Assembly: GCA_020833025.1 (NCBI GenBank)
Contig: JAJHRB010000007.1
Span: 1-36,318, forward strand
DNA from: Thermoproteaceae archaeon
GTDB taxonomy: Archaea; Thermoproteota; Thermoprotei; Thermoproteales; Thermoproteaceae
Reading direction: 5' to 3'
Length of the DNA: 36,318 nt
Shown piece by piece: positions 22,805 to 30,953 of the stretch (within the stretch, counting starts at the first letter, position 1; each line of letters opens with the position of its first letter). The translations under genes and the position numbers were made by a program. The notes beneath the pieces are model-generated. The model was given only the letters and a program-made list of their open reading frames with translations. It did no database searches and was not told where the DNA came from.

Positions 22805-23956
22805 TCACAGTGCGCTCGTAATTATGTCGGCGACAACCTCACTGGTCACCTGAAACGGCGCATTGCTCTCAAGTGTGCCTCTAGACGTCGCAAGAACTCT
22901 CTCCGCGAGCGCCTTAACATCCCTCTCAGAAAAGCCGTAATCGCCGAGTCTCTCGCGAAAGCCTATCTCTTCCTGGAACCTCGCAATGGCTCTCTCGGCA
23001 TCCTTCGCATACTCCGGGCTGGGCTTGATGTTGGGAGCCAGCGCCCTCAGGACTCTAGCGGAGGTCCCGGGGTCTGCCCGGTGCGTGTAGTACACCGCGC
23101 GCGGGCCCAGCATTCCGAGCCCGCAGCCGTGGGGGAGCCTGGGCTCGAGGCCGCTCAGCACGTGCTCCACCGCGTGCAGCACGTGAACGCGCGACATGTC
23201 AATCGCAATTCCTGCTATCATTGACGCGTACAGCATTTCGTAGCGGAGCTCCAGATTCTTTAGGTCGTTCATGAGAGAGGGCAGAGACCTCGATATTGTC
23301 GCGGCGGCGCTCTCAGCTAGCGTTAGGGTCAGCGGGTTGGAGAGCCTGCCGGTCGCGGACTCGTACGCGTGATAGAGCGCGTCCAGCGAGACGCAGATGC
23401 TCTGCCTCCTGTCAAGCGTTAGCGTGTACCTTGGGTCGTCTACCGACACGTCCGGATACCTCGCGTAAATGCCGACCTTCTCCCTGGTATTCTCAAACGT
23501 GACGACTGCCCACTTGTTGACCTCGCTGCCCGTGCCGTGAGTCAGGTTGACAACTATCAAGGGCACCGCCCTCTTGGCCCTCCTCGCGCCCGTTCTGTAA
23601 TCAGAAACCCTCCCCCCGCTAGCGGCCACGATAGTCGCCAGCTTCGCCGCGTCGATCACGCTACCGCCGCCTATTGCCACTACCGCGTCCGCGCCTTCCT
23701 CCCAGACGGCCCTCGCGAGCTCCTCGGCTTGCGCGGCCCATGGATTCGGCGTGATATTGCTGAACACGGTGTGCTTGATGCCGAGATTGCCGAGCAGTCT
23801 AAGCACGTCGTCCAGCGCGCCGGAGACAGCAGCTGAGGATCTCCCCGACGCTATGACGGCTCTCTCGAAGTGCCGCACGAAGTCTCCAATCTTCTCCACG
23901 GCCCCCGGGCCGAAGAATAGCGTCACGCCGCCGTACTTGAGCTCGAACTTGCGCAC
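22805..23956 (-). CDS. Iron-containing (type III) alcohol dehydrogenase
   Basis: A 383-residue NAD(P)-dependent Fe-ADH family enzyme. The dinucleotide loop is VVAIGGGSVIDAAK, and VNLTHGTGSEVNKW is the conserved GTGSE block. Metal ligands are the aspartate and histidine of SLDALYHAYES, the histidine of VLHAVEHVLSG and the histidine of LPHGCGLGM. Activity would be interconversion of alcohols or diols with aldehydes or ketones; the substrate is not predictable. The start is a GTG at 23956. The phosphatase gene ends 24 bp upstream on the same strand, so co-transcription is possible. Confidence 0.9.
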   Translation of the reverse strand: MRKFELKYGGVTLFFGPGAVEKIGDFVRHFERAVIASGRSSAAVSGALDDVLRLLGNLGIKHTVFSNITPNPWAAQAEELARAVWEEGADAVVAIGGGSVIDAAKLATIVAASGGRVSDYRTGARRAKRAVPLIVVNLTHGTGSEVNKWAVVTFENTREKVGIYARYPDVSVDDPRYTLTLDRRQSICVSLDALYHAYESATGRLSNPLTLTLAESAAATISRSLPSLMNDLKNLELRYEMLYASMIAGIAIDMSRVHVLHAVEHVLSGLEPRLPHGCGLGMLGPRAVYYTHRADPGTSARVLRALAPNIKPSPEYAKDAERAIARFQEEIGFRERLGDYGFSERDVKALAERVLATSRGTLESNAPFQVTSEVVADIITSAL

Positions 23957-23980
23957 TGTGCGGCGGGGGCCTGGCGGGAG

Positions 23981-24469
23981 TTAAACTTTGCGCGCCTGGC
24001 GGCACCTGTCCCTCGCGGAGACCTCTACCTCCAGCAGCGCCAGGTACTGCTCGTCTGTCACTGAAATGAGCGGGTTCGCCCTCTGCACTTCCTGTATCGC
24101 GTCGTCGGCGCTCAGACACTTTGTGAGTACCAGATACGCGGCAAGCGCCGTGGCAGTCCTCCCGACTCCCCCGACGCAGTGGACCACCACGGCGCCTCTC
24201 GATGCCTCAAGCGCGATGATCTCGGCAAGGTCGTGCAGGTCTCTTGGCGCGCGCCCGTCTTGCGTGGGCCAGTGCACCCACTTGATTCCGCTCTTCTCCA
24301 GCACCCGGCGAAACTCGCGCGGGTCCCACCTGCCGTAGTGCTCTAGCTCCCACGACTCTGCCAGGGTTATTACAGTTCTCACGCCAGCTCTGACCCACTC
24401 CACGACGCTCTCTGCGCTTGGCACGCAAGACCCGGCGACTCTCTCGTCAAGCCAGTACAGGCAGTTCAC
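23981..24469 (-). CDS. Protein tyrosine / dual-specificity phosphatase
   Basis: The P-loop HCVGGVGRTATALAAYL has the CX5R catalytic motif, and WPTQDGRAP carries the general-acid aspartate. It matches small archaeal PTPs. I start at the GTG at 24469 (162 residues), 25 bp from the shared TATA box; this begins NCLYWLDERVAGSCVPS, as such proteins do. A GTG at 24475 is equally possible; the frame is open to an ATG at 24505, which lies upstream of the TATA box. Confidence 0.88.
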   Translation of the reverse strand: MNCLYWLDERVAGSCVPSAESVVEWVRAGVRTVITLAESWELEHYGRWDPREFRRVLEKSGIKWVHWPTQDGRAPRDLHDLAEIIALEASRGAVVVHCVGGVGRTATALAAYLVLTKCLSADDAIQEVQRANPLISVTDEQYLALLEVEVSARDRCRQARKV

Positions 24470-24487
24470 GCGCACAGCGCCGGCGGT

Positions 24488-24500
24488 ACCATAAATACCC
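24488..24500. promoter_or_regulatory. Shared bidirectional TATA box (phosphatase / FAD oxidoreductase)
   Basis: Ataaata (24491-24497) is 27 bp from the GTG at 24521 on the plus strand and 25 bp from the GTG at 24469 on the minus strand. It is the only A/T-rich box between the two genes. Confidence 0.55.
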
Positions 24501-24520
24501 GCCACAGCAATGCCCGCAGC

Positions 24521-25633
24521 GTGAGGGCGGTAGTGCTCGGCGGGGGCATAGCCGGGGTCTTCACGGCATACTTCCTGAGGCGGCTCGGCTTTAGGGTCGT
24601 CGGAATTGGAGGGAGGCTGCAGTATCCGCTGGCACGGCTAGTGCTCACGCTCTCGATGCCTTACGAGGACGACGTAGAGCTGGCGCGGAGAAGCCTGGAG
24701 ATATACAGCGAGCTCGCAGAAGTTGAGGGAGTCACGTCGGTGGATATACTGCCGGAGGGAGTTGACCTCTCCAGGCTGAGAATACCTCACGAGGTGGTCG
24801 ACACGGTAGAGGGCGTGAGGCTGAGACCTGGGGAAATCGCCGTCATTAGCAGAGACTACCTAGTGCCGGTCAGACGCGTAGTTGCGGAGCTAAGACGGGA
24901 GCTAGGCTTCATTAAGGCACACGGCAGGCTGAAAGTTGTCGGCGACGCGGCGCACGTGATCGTGAACGGCGGGAGGGTGGCCGGCGACATCGTCGTTCTC
25001 GCCGCCGGGCACATGAACAGGCAGCTAGCACAGGAGGCGGGCATTAACCTCCCGCTGGTGCCCTATGACTGCTACGCCGTTATCTGCCTCGCGCGGAGGC
25101 GGCTCTGGAATTACAGCATCGGCGATTACGTGCTCGGCTGGTACGGGCGCCCGGCAGTGCCACCGCTCTACATAATTGGGAATGGGTGCGGCCGGTACTG
25201 CGGCGGCGTGCCCCGCGGCTATGCGTCACGGCTCGCCAGACTTGTATCACAGAGAGTTGGGCGCGTAATACCGCTGGCTGTCAGAGCTGGGCATTGCGAG
25301 GTCGGGCCTCACGGCGGCCCGCTCTACGGAAAGCACCCGCACGTTAAGAACCTGTATGTAATTGGCGGTCTCGACGGGTACGGCGGCATGGTCGGCCCGG
25401 CCCTCGCGGAGCGGCTCGCCGCGCTAATATCGGGGCGCGGCTTTGACGACGCGTACAGGCTGGAGAGGTACGCAGATGCAGCGGCCTTCGACCCGTGCTC
25501 TATTGTTGAGAGGCATGACTGGAGGTTGGCGCTAAAAACACAATATTTAAATACTCAGGACGCAGGACCGCGTGTCAAGAAAGCGCGAGAGAATGGTACT
25601 GGTTTCCTTTCACGCCCCCCAGACGTATATTGA
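24521..25633 (+). CDS. FAD-dependent oxidoreductase of the DAO (glycine/D-amino-acid oxidase) family
   Basis: A 370-residue protein. The N-terminal VVLGGGIAGVFTAYFLRRLG is the FAD-binding GxGxxG fold, DIVVLAAGH is the second nucleotide-binding strand, and LYVIGGLDGYGGMVGPALAE near the end is the usual DAO C-terminal FAD motif. The acidic residue expected at the end of strand 2 is not obvious (RVVGIGGRL). It probably oxidises an amine or amino acid; the substrate is unknown. The start is the GTG at 24521. Its last 62 bp overlap the RHH gene in another frame, and the RHH promoter lies inside its coding sequence. Confidence 0.8.
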   Translation: MRAVVLGGGIAGVFTAYFLRRLGFRVVGIGGRLQYPLARLVLTLSMPYEDDVELARRSLEIYSELAEVEGVTSVDILPEGVDLSRLRIPHEVVDTVEGVRLRPGEIAVISRDYLVPVRRVVAELRRELGFIKAHGRLKVVGDAAHVIVNGGRVAGDIVVLAAGHMNRQLAQEAGINLPLVPYDCYAVICLARRRLWNYSIGDYVLGWYGRPAVPPLYIIGNGCGRYCGGVPRGYASRLARLVSQRVGRVIPLAVRAGHCEVGPHGGPLYGKHPHVKNLYVIGGLDGYGGMVGPALAERLAALISGRGFDDAYRLERYADAAAFDPCSIVERHDWRLALKTQYLNTQDAGPRVKKARENGTGFLSRPPDVY

Positions 25634-25814
25634 TATGGTCAATGAGCTCGTGAGGCGCGGGGTGTATCCCAGCAGGAGCGAGGCCGTGAGGGCTGCAATC
25701 CGCGAGCTGCTCAGCAAGTACAGGCCGGAGACTGCCGGCGGGCGGCCGGGCGCCCCCTCGGATGGGTCGCCCCCTTCGCCCCCTCCCCGCCCTCTGCCTA
25801 GAGCTGATGAGTAA
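25572..25814 (+). CDS. Ribbon-helix-helix (CopG-like) DNA-binding protein
   Basis: An 80-residue protein. The strand ERMVLVSFHAPQTYIDMVNE plus GVYPSRSEAVRAAIRELLSK is the RHH fold, which binds DNA as a dimer through the beta strand. About 25 Pro/Gly-rich residues follow. The GTG at 25572 is 26 bp after tatttaaata (about 25542-25551) inside the upstream FAD gene. No toxin partner is adjacent, so it is more likely a stand-alone regulator than an antitoxin. Confidence 0.85.
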   Translation: MSRKRERMVLVSFHAPQTYIDMVNELVRRGVYPSRSEAVRAAIRELLSKYRPETAGGRPGAPSDGSPPSPPPRPLPRADE

Positions 25815-26159
25815 CTAGACAGCAGACTGCTGATGAGCTGACGACGAGCTGACCCCTCCCCTCATCTGGGAGAGCTTCTTACTGATCTCATCCAGTAGCT
25901 GCTCTCTCGTCTTGCCCTCAACGGGTATGCCGAGGGCCCTCGCCATTTCGAGAACCTTGTTGTCCGGCTCCTCCCGTCTCTCGGCGGCCCTCTTCTCCTC
26001 CCTCTCCCCCGCGCCGGAGACTGCCTTTCTGAACTCCCTGATCGCCTCGCCCACGCCTCTTGCGAGAGACGGCAGCTTAGTCGGGCCCCATATCAGCAGG
26101 ATTACTATAGCTATGAGCACGATTATCCACTCTTGCCCGCCGAGCCACAGATACATCAT
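25815..26159 (-). CDS. tatA: Twin-arginine translocase subunit TatA
   Basis: A 114-residue protein. One N-terminal membrane helix (WIIVLIAIVILLIWGP) leads to the conserved GPTKLPSLARGVGEAIREFRK amphipathic region (FG replaced by WG), then a charged helical tail. TatA multimers form the channel for folded proteins. Two ATGs (26159, 26156) lie about 25 bp from a reverse-strand box at 26176-26185. It is divergent from TatC, with the gene ends 0 bp from the RHH stop on the other side. Confidence 0.9.
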   Translation of the reverse strand: MMYLWLGGQEWIIVLIAIVILLIWGPTKLPSLARGVGEAIREFRKAVSGAGEREEKRAAERREEPDNKVLEMARALGIPVEGKTREQLLDEISKKLSQMRGGVSSSSAHQQSAV

Positions 26160-26239
26160 GAGAGCCGCAGCCGGAGAATAAATGCTTTCTCCCAGCCGGC
26201 ACGCTTTATTTGTTTTTTAGTGCACGCAAGAGTAGTGCT

Positions 26240-27100
26240 GTGGAGGACAGGCCCCCGCGCGACAGGGAGATGACGATCTTGGAGCACCTTTCCGAGCTTG
26301 GTACGCGGCTCAAGCGCGTCGCCATAGCGTTTGTGGTCGCCTTTATCATAACGTGGCTCCCCGCGCCAGGGCCCGGCGGCAGCCCGCTCAATATTCTCAC
26401 GTCATTCTTCGTCACCGGGGAGTACAACCCTCTTGCCTACTGGCTCTTCATGAGCTCGCTGCAGCCCCTCATGGCGGAACTGAACAAGACAGGTACCGTG
26501 AGGATAGGCCTGATAGCGGGCGAGGTCTGGAGCCCGCTGAACGCCGTTATTTACATCTCGCTGTACTTTGCGGCGCTCGCAGTGTTCCCGTATCTCGTGT
26601 ACGAGGTCTGGATGTACGTCAGGCCAGCCCTGTACTCGCACGAGGAGGGGGCCGCGAGGAGATATCTGGTGCCCGCCCTGCTACTGTTCTACGCCGGAAA
26701 TCTATTCAGCGCGCTGGTCGTGTACCCGGCGCTGCTGAGATTCATCGTGGGAATGTCGCGGATACTAAACGTCGAGGCCATCTTCAGCGTGTCCTCGGTA
26801 ATAAGCTCGTGGATTCAGCTGGCCCTCATAACAGGGGCAATCTTTGAGACTCCCGTCGTCATGGCAATTCTCTCTGAGCTGTGCCTCCTGAACCCGTGGA
26901 GTCTCGCGGGGTACAGGCCTGTTGTCTACGCGCTCGCGTTAATAGTAATTGCAATACTGACTCCCGACACCACTCTAATATCGACAACGCTAACATTCAT
27001 ACCGTTCGCGCTGCTGTTCGAGCTCGGCCTGCTCTGGAGCAAGCGAATAGTGCGCAAGTGCCCCGAGATGGCGCGGGAGGGGCTCGGTGTAGGCAGATAA
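26240..27100 (+). CDS. tatC: Twin-arginine translocase subunit TatC
   Basis: TatC recognises the twin-arginine signal peptide. TILEHLSELGTRLKR matches the conserved N-terminal hxxELrxR block; FPYLVYEVWMYVRPALY is the cytoplasmic loop motif; six membrane helices follow the usual spacing. A loop of about 60 residues after helix 1 is longer than in bacteria. I choose the GTG at 26240 (286 residues), about 25 bp after ttttttag (26213-26220); an upstream TTG at 26210 sits before that box. tatA is divergent 80 bp away, and the SecB-like gene follows 24 bp downstream. Confidence 0.9.
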   Translation: MEDRPPRDREMTILEHLSELGTRLKRVAIAFVVAFIITWLPAPGPGGSPLNILTSFFVTGEYNPLAYWLFMSSLQPLMAELNKTGTVRIGLIAGEVWSPLNAVIYISLYFAALAVFPYLVYEVWMYVRPALYSHEEGAARRYLVPALLLFYAGNLFSALVVYPALLRFIVGMSRILNVEAIFSVSSVISSWIQLALITGAIFETPVVMAILSELCLLNPWSLAGYRPVVYALALIVIAILTPDTTLISTTLTFIPFALLFELGLLWSKRIVRKCPEMAREGLGVGR

Positions 27101-27124
27101 ATTGACGCGAATTCGGAGTGGCAG

Positions 27125-27496
27125 ATGAGTGTGGTCGGAATAAGGTTCGAGTACCTACACGCCGAGAGGCTCGGCACGCCGCCCTCGGGATCGCAGCTGC
27201 AAATAAACATGCACGTGATGATAGAGGGTGAGAGAGCTGTCAAGCGGGGCGATGCCCTCGAGGTGCCCTTTGCTGTCAGCGTTGCGTCAACGCCCAGCGT
27301 CGTTACTGTAACGATCAGGGGAGTCGCGTCAATACAGGGCGACGTTGATGCAAAGAATTTGCCGCCTCACGTGGCAGGCCCAATTATACAGGCAGCGCTC
27401 TTCGAGGCAGCGCTCATCATGAGGGAGCTAGGCCTGCCCCCGGCTCTGCCCATCCAGCCACAGCAGGCCGCTCAGCATGCGCCACAGTATGCGTGA
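27125..27496 (+). CDS. SecB-like protein
   Basis: This 123-residue protein follows tatC by 24 bp and is probably in its operon. It has the beta-sheet-plus-helix pattern of the SecB-like superfamily: strands LQINMHVMIEGE, LEVPFAVSVASTP and VVTVTIRGVASIQGD, then the helix PIIQAALFEAALIMRELGLP and the closing PPALPIQP, which resembles the RGGLPPLLLPP end of SecB. SecB is a holdase chaperone for exported proteins; archaeal relatives are known (for example MJ0357) but little studied. The C-terminus is a Gln/Ala tail. The assignment is by pattern, so moderate. Confidence 0.5.
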   Translation: MSVVGIRFEYLHAERLGTPPSGSQLQINMHVMIEGERAVKRGDALEVPFAVSVASTPSVVTVTIRGVASIQGDVDAKNLPPHVAGPIIQAALFEAALIMRELGLPPALPIQPQQAAQHAPQYA

Positions 27497-27503
27497 TGGC
27501 CTG

Positions 27504-28805
27504 TCATGCCTCCTTGCCGAGAAACTCGGTGACAGGCCTCTCGACCTCCTCTCTCTTGCCGAGGTCCTTTACTCTCACCACGCCCCTCTCTAGCTCCCTC
27601 CTCCCAATAATGACCATGTACCTCACGCCCAGCCTCAGCGCGTACTCTAGGGCCTCTCTCAGGGTCTTATCGCCCAGTTCTATGACGACGTCGCTGCCGC
27701 TGGCGCGCATTCGCCGGGCAATCGCCGCGGCTAGACTGTACGCCCCGTCGTCAAAGATGTAAATGTAATAATCGGGCGGCTTCTCGATGCCCTGAACTCC
27801 CAGCGCCTCCATGAGTCTCTCGACGCCCAGGGCGAAGCCCAGCGCGGGCATGCTGATGCCGCTGTACAGCTCCAGCAAGCTATCATAGCGACCCCCGCCG
27901 CCAATTGCCAGCTTGTAATTGCCAGCGAATACCTCGAATACCATTCCGGTGTAGTAATCAAGCCCCCTCACGATGGACATGTCGAATACAAACTTGTCAA
28001 GGCCCGACGCAGAGTCTAGATACTTTAGCAACTTGCAGTAGAAATTGTACAGTTCAGCTCCGGCTCTCTTTATGATGCTCTCAACCGCCTCTTGGAGGGG
28101 CATCTCCACTGCGGCGTCGTAAATGGCCTCCGCCTTGCTGGGCTCAACTCCGCTGCTCGTCATGATTTTCACGACGTCCTCCCGGGGCAGTTTGTGCTTC
28201 TTATCCAGCGCGCGGTAAATCGCTTCTCTATACTCGCGGACTCCCATGCTCTCGAGCATCTTGTCCACCATTTTCCTGTCGTTTATCCTAACCACGAAAT
28301 CAGGCACGCCGACAGCCCTTAGGGACTCCGCAAGCACGCCGAGGACCTCTGCGTCCGCTCTGGGGCTGGACGAGCCCACTAGCTCCACGCCGAATTGGTG
28401 GAATTCCCGGTAGCGCCCGTGCTGCGGCTCGTCGTAGCGGTACACCCTGGAGAAGTAGTACCATCTGACGGGCCTCGGAATTGTAAGGTTGTAAGAGATC
28501 GCCCGCGCGATAGGAACTGTCATGTCGAACCGGAGGCCCAGCTCTCTGCCTGCCCTGTCCTTGAAGTAGTAAATCTCGCCTACAATCTCGCGGCCCGCCC
28601 TCCTGGCGAGCACTTCAAAGTGCTCGACGACAGGAGTTTCCACTCTCCTGTAGCCAAACGACTCGGCCACTCTCGACAGCAGCTCCTCCATCCGCCTGAG
28701 CGCGTAAAACTGGGGCGGGAGCCAGTCGCGCATCCCGCGCACCGGCCTCCTCAGGTGATCTGGGAGGCCTCCGGTGCCTGTCGCCGCCTGTGCTCTCTGC
28801 GTCAC
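27504..28805 (-). CDS. hisS: Histidyl-tRNA synthetase
   Basis: A 433-residue class II synthetase. Motif 1 region RRVETPVVEHFEVL, motif 2 YYFSRVYRYDEPQHGRYREF, the histidine motifs (RGLDYYTGMVFEV, GGGRYDSLL) and motif 3 ALGFALGVERLMEAL are all present, followed by the anticodon-binding domain. It is slightly longer than bacterial HisRS at the N-terminus (GTGGLPDHLRRPVRGMRDWL). The GTG at 28805 is 26 bp from aaataac (reverse strand). Confidence 0.95.
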   Translation of the reverse strand: MTQRAQAATGTGGLPDHLRRPVRGMRDWLPPQFYALRRMEELLSRVAESFGYRRVETPVVEHFEVLARRAGREIVGEIYYFKDRAGRELGLRFDMTVPIARAISYNLTIPRPVRWYYFSRVYRYDEPQHGRYREFHQFGVELVGSSSPRADAEVLGVLAESLRAVGVPDFVVRINDRKMVDKMLESMGVREYREAIYRALDKKHKLPREDVVKIMTSSGVEPSKAEAIYDAAVEMPLQEAVESIIKRAGAELYNFYCKLLKYLDSASGLDKFVFDMSIVRGLDYYTGMVFEVFAGNYKLAIGGGGRYDSLLELYSGISMPALGFALGVERLMEALGVQGIEKPPDYYIYIFDDGAYSLAAAIARRMRASGSDVVIELGDKTLREALEYALRLGVRYMVIIGRRELERGVVRVKDLGKREEVERPVTEFLGKEA

Positions 28806-28859
28806 TCAAGCACCTTAACGGTGTAGTTATTTGCTTTTCCCACTTCCGGTCGCCCGCCC

Positions 28860-29264
28860 CTAGACCAGCTGGAGCCTGTAGGCATAGAGCGTGAGCGCGA
28901 GAGGCGGGAGCCTGCTTACCCTACTGGCGACAGGCACTAAGGCGAGCACGGGGCCTGACACTGATCTGTCGAGCACTCGAATTCTCACTCTCTTGTTGCA
29001 GACGACGCCGCTTAAGAGCCCGTCCTTAACCTCGCCCTCTATCACGTGATCGAAGTGGCTCAGTAAGAACTCGTCAAGTCTCACTCTAGTCATGTTTAAC
29101 AGCATCACGCCGCGTCGCGCTCTGAAGAGAGACGCTCGGAACGGGGGCTCCATGCCTGTGGGGAGTTCCACGAGCTTCACGCGCACTGCGCCGCAGTGCG
29201 GAGGCTCCGCGGTGATGTAGTACAGCCCGGCGCAGGGTCCGCGCGCAAGCGCCACTACGTCCAT
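28860..29264 (-). CDS. Protein of unknown function with tandem palindromes upstream
   Basis: From the ATG at 29264, 24-26 bp after the reverse-strand box attttaagg (29284-29292), the product is 134 residues. It looks like a beta-rich soluble domain: GLYYITAEPPHCGAVRVKLV, RRGVMLLNMTRVRLDEFLLS, DGLLSGVVCNKRVRIRVLDR. An ATG at 29285 is in frame but lies within the TATA box. No family is recognised. The paired palindromes at 29302-29336 suggest regulation. Confidence 0.6.
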   Translation of the reverse strand: MDVVALARGPCAGLYYITAEPPHCGAVRVKLVELPTGMEPPFRASLFRARRGVMLLNMTRVRLDEFLLSHFDHVIEGEVKDGLLSGVVCNKRVRIRVLDRSVSGPVLALVPVASRVSRLPPLALTLYAYRLQLV

Positions 29265-29301
29265 GCCGGCGTCTCGCGGCGCCATTTTAAGGAACGCGCA
29301 G

Positions 29302-29336
29302 GTTCACGGCGTGAACTTGAGGTTCACGGCGTGGAA
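29302..29336. repeat. Two tandem palindromic sites, 20 bp apart
   Basis: GTTCAC-GGC-GTGAAC (29302-29316) is a perfect 6-bp inverted repeat. The same GTTCAC-GGC-GTG recurs at 29322 with a degenerate right arm (GTGGAA). The 20-bp period is close to two helical turns, so two dimers could bind the same DNA face. The sites lie 10 bp upstream of the TATA box of the 29264 gene, where activators usually bind in archaea. Confidence 0.5.
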
Positions 29337-29375
29337 AACGCGGGGAAAAGCCTTGCGGCAATTTCCGAGAGGGCC

Positions 29376-29858
29376 TTAGGAGCGCGCTACTTTCAACTTT
29401 CTTGGCGTGCCTCTCACGTAATCCACAATCACCTCAACCGGCTTGCGCAGCTCCTCCACTCTCGGCGGCTCTTTCTCTCTGTCGGGCGTGAATACCATGC
29501 TGTCGTAGCTGTAAAACGCCAAGTCCTTGATTTCCGTCGAGTACAGCGCGTCTGCAGGGCATGTGTCAATGCAGAAGTGGCACATTATGCAACGCCCGTA
29601 GTCAATTCCTGGGCGCCTCTTTCCATCTGGCGCCAGGTACATCTTAATTGCATTGGCGGGGCATACGCGGGCGCACATCATACACGAGGTGCACTTCTCG
29701 ACGTGCAAGCCTATCCAGCCCCGCACGGCGCCGTACTCCAGCCTCTCATAGGGGTAGTATATTGTAATACGCTCCGGCTTGATGAAGTTCCTGATGACTA
29801 CTTTAAATGCATCCACTGTGAACTTTATTATTGAGCGCGCCGACATCTTCGCCCTCAT
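29376..29858 (-). CDS. nuoI: NADH dehydrogenase-like subunit I (ferredoxin-type, 2[4Fe-4S])
   Basis: The 23-kDa/TYKY subunit that carries clusters N6a and N6b. CTSCMMCARVCP (C56, C59, C62, C66) and CIMCHFCIDTCP (C90, C93, C96, C100) bind two [4Fe-4S] clusters. I start at the ATG at 29858, which overlaps the NuoH stop as ATGA; this gives 160 residues and removes a 25-residue unrelated extension that an upstream start would add. It is the last gene of the nuoD-nuoH-nuoI cluster. Confidence 0.92.
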   Translation of the reverse strand: MRAKMSARSIIKFTVDAFKVVIRNFIKPERITIYYPYERLEYGAVRGWIGLHVEKCTSCMMCARVCPANAIKMYLAPDGKRRPGIDYGRCIMCHFCIDTCPADALYSTEIKDLAFYSYDSMVFTPDREKEPPRVEELRKPVEVIVDYVRGTPRKLKVARS

Positions 29859-30913
29859 GGCGCCGCGCCCGCGAGCCTCAGCGCCACTGACCACGCGAGC
29901 GATAGAACTGACATGACTAAAAGTCCCCTCCACCCAAGCGCGAGTGCATGATCGAGCCTCAGCACGGGCATCACGGCCCTAAGAAATACTAGAAAGAACA
30001 TGAGCGCGGCAACCTTCACAAAAACCCACGCGGAGAGCATCAAGTGCCCTAGCATGTCCTGAGGCCACGGCCCGGCGGAGAAGCCGGGGAGGGACCAGCC
30101 GCCGAGGAATAGAAGCGACGCGAGAAACGAGTAAGAGAACGCAGCGTAGTACGTGCCGCCGGCAAACGACAGCACGAGAAACACCCCGCCGTAATCGCTG
30201 TAAGGCCCCGTGGCCACGTCGCCCTCGTAATCTGCTATCTCGAAGGGAAACCGCGCCGTTGCCATCGCAACGGCGGTCATGAACGCCAAGAACGCAAGGG
30301 GGTTCATAACCGCGCCGACGAGGGCGTACTGCTTGGCCACTATTTCGAGCGGGTTGAGAGTCCCGTATAGTATTACCATGGCGAGGAATGAGAGCAGCAG
30401 AGGGACCTCATACGCTGCAACTAGGAGTGCCTCGCGGGCAGCGCCTATATAGGCAAACCTGTTATTTGCAGACCAGCCTATGATTACAACGGAGATGGAG
30501 ACTAGAAGCAGCAGCGCGAGCGAGAACACCAGGCCGTAGGGGAGCAGGCCCGGGTCCCTTATCAGTCTCAGGTCAGGGGTCAGCGGCAGCAGCAAGGACG
30601 CGCCGAATGCCAGCGTGATGAATATGGGCGGCCCCCAGGTGAAGAGAATCCTGAATGCCCCCCTGTGTACTATTGGCTCGCTTATTATGAACTTAAGCGC
30701 GTCAGCCACCAGCTGCAGGAGCCCGCCGAGTCTCGGCGAGGCGTGATAGGGGCCGACTCTCATTTGAACTCTCGCCGCGGCCTTGCGCTCGAACCAGACG
30801 GCAAGCAGCAAGACGGCGCTCGACGCCACTAACATGACGGCAAAGAACCACACGCGAGGCGATAGGAGCGCGCTCTGGATCAGCTGGGCGATCGCCTCGG
30901 GAGTGGCGTTCAT
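29855..30913 (-). CDS. nuoH: NADH dehydrogenase-like subunit H (membrane, quinone-site subunit)
   Basis: A 352-residue polytopic protein of about eight helices. ERKAAARVQMRVGPYHASPRLGGLLQLVADALKF, here read as the ERKAAARVQMRVGP block plus GGLLQLVADALKF, is the family signature. NNRFAYIGAAREALLVAAYE and ARFPFEIADYEGDVATG are the conserved loops lining the quinone chamber, including the acidic residues. The ATG at 30913 comes 41 bp after nuoD ends. The stop overlaps nuoI. Confidence 0.93.
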   Translation of the reverse strand: MNATPEAIAQLIQSALLSPRVWFFAVMLVASSAVLLLAVWFERKAAARVQMRVGPYHASPRLGGLLQLVADALKFIISEPIVHRGAFRILFTWGPPIFITLAFGASLLLPLTPDLRLIRDPGLLPYGLVFSLALLLLVSISVVIIGWSANNRFAYIGAAREALLVAAYEVPLLLSFLAMVILYGTLNPLEIVAKQYALVGAVMNPLAFLAFMTAVAMATARFPFEIADYEGDVATGPYSDYGGVFLVLSFAGGTYYAAFSYSFLASLLFLGGWSLPGFSAGPWPQDMLGHLMLSAWVFVKVAALMFFLVFLRAVMPVLRLDHALALGWRGLLVMSVLSLAWSVALRLAGAAP

Positions 30914-30953
30914 GCCGTAGATTGCCTGGAGGGTTAATTGCTTACCGCCGTGT

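Noticed and set aside
25822-25850. CTGATGA followed by CTGA as a C/D sRNA
   Set aside because: Box C lacks the purine at position 1, there is no D'/C' pair, and the bases encode the TatA C-terminus.
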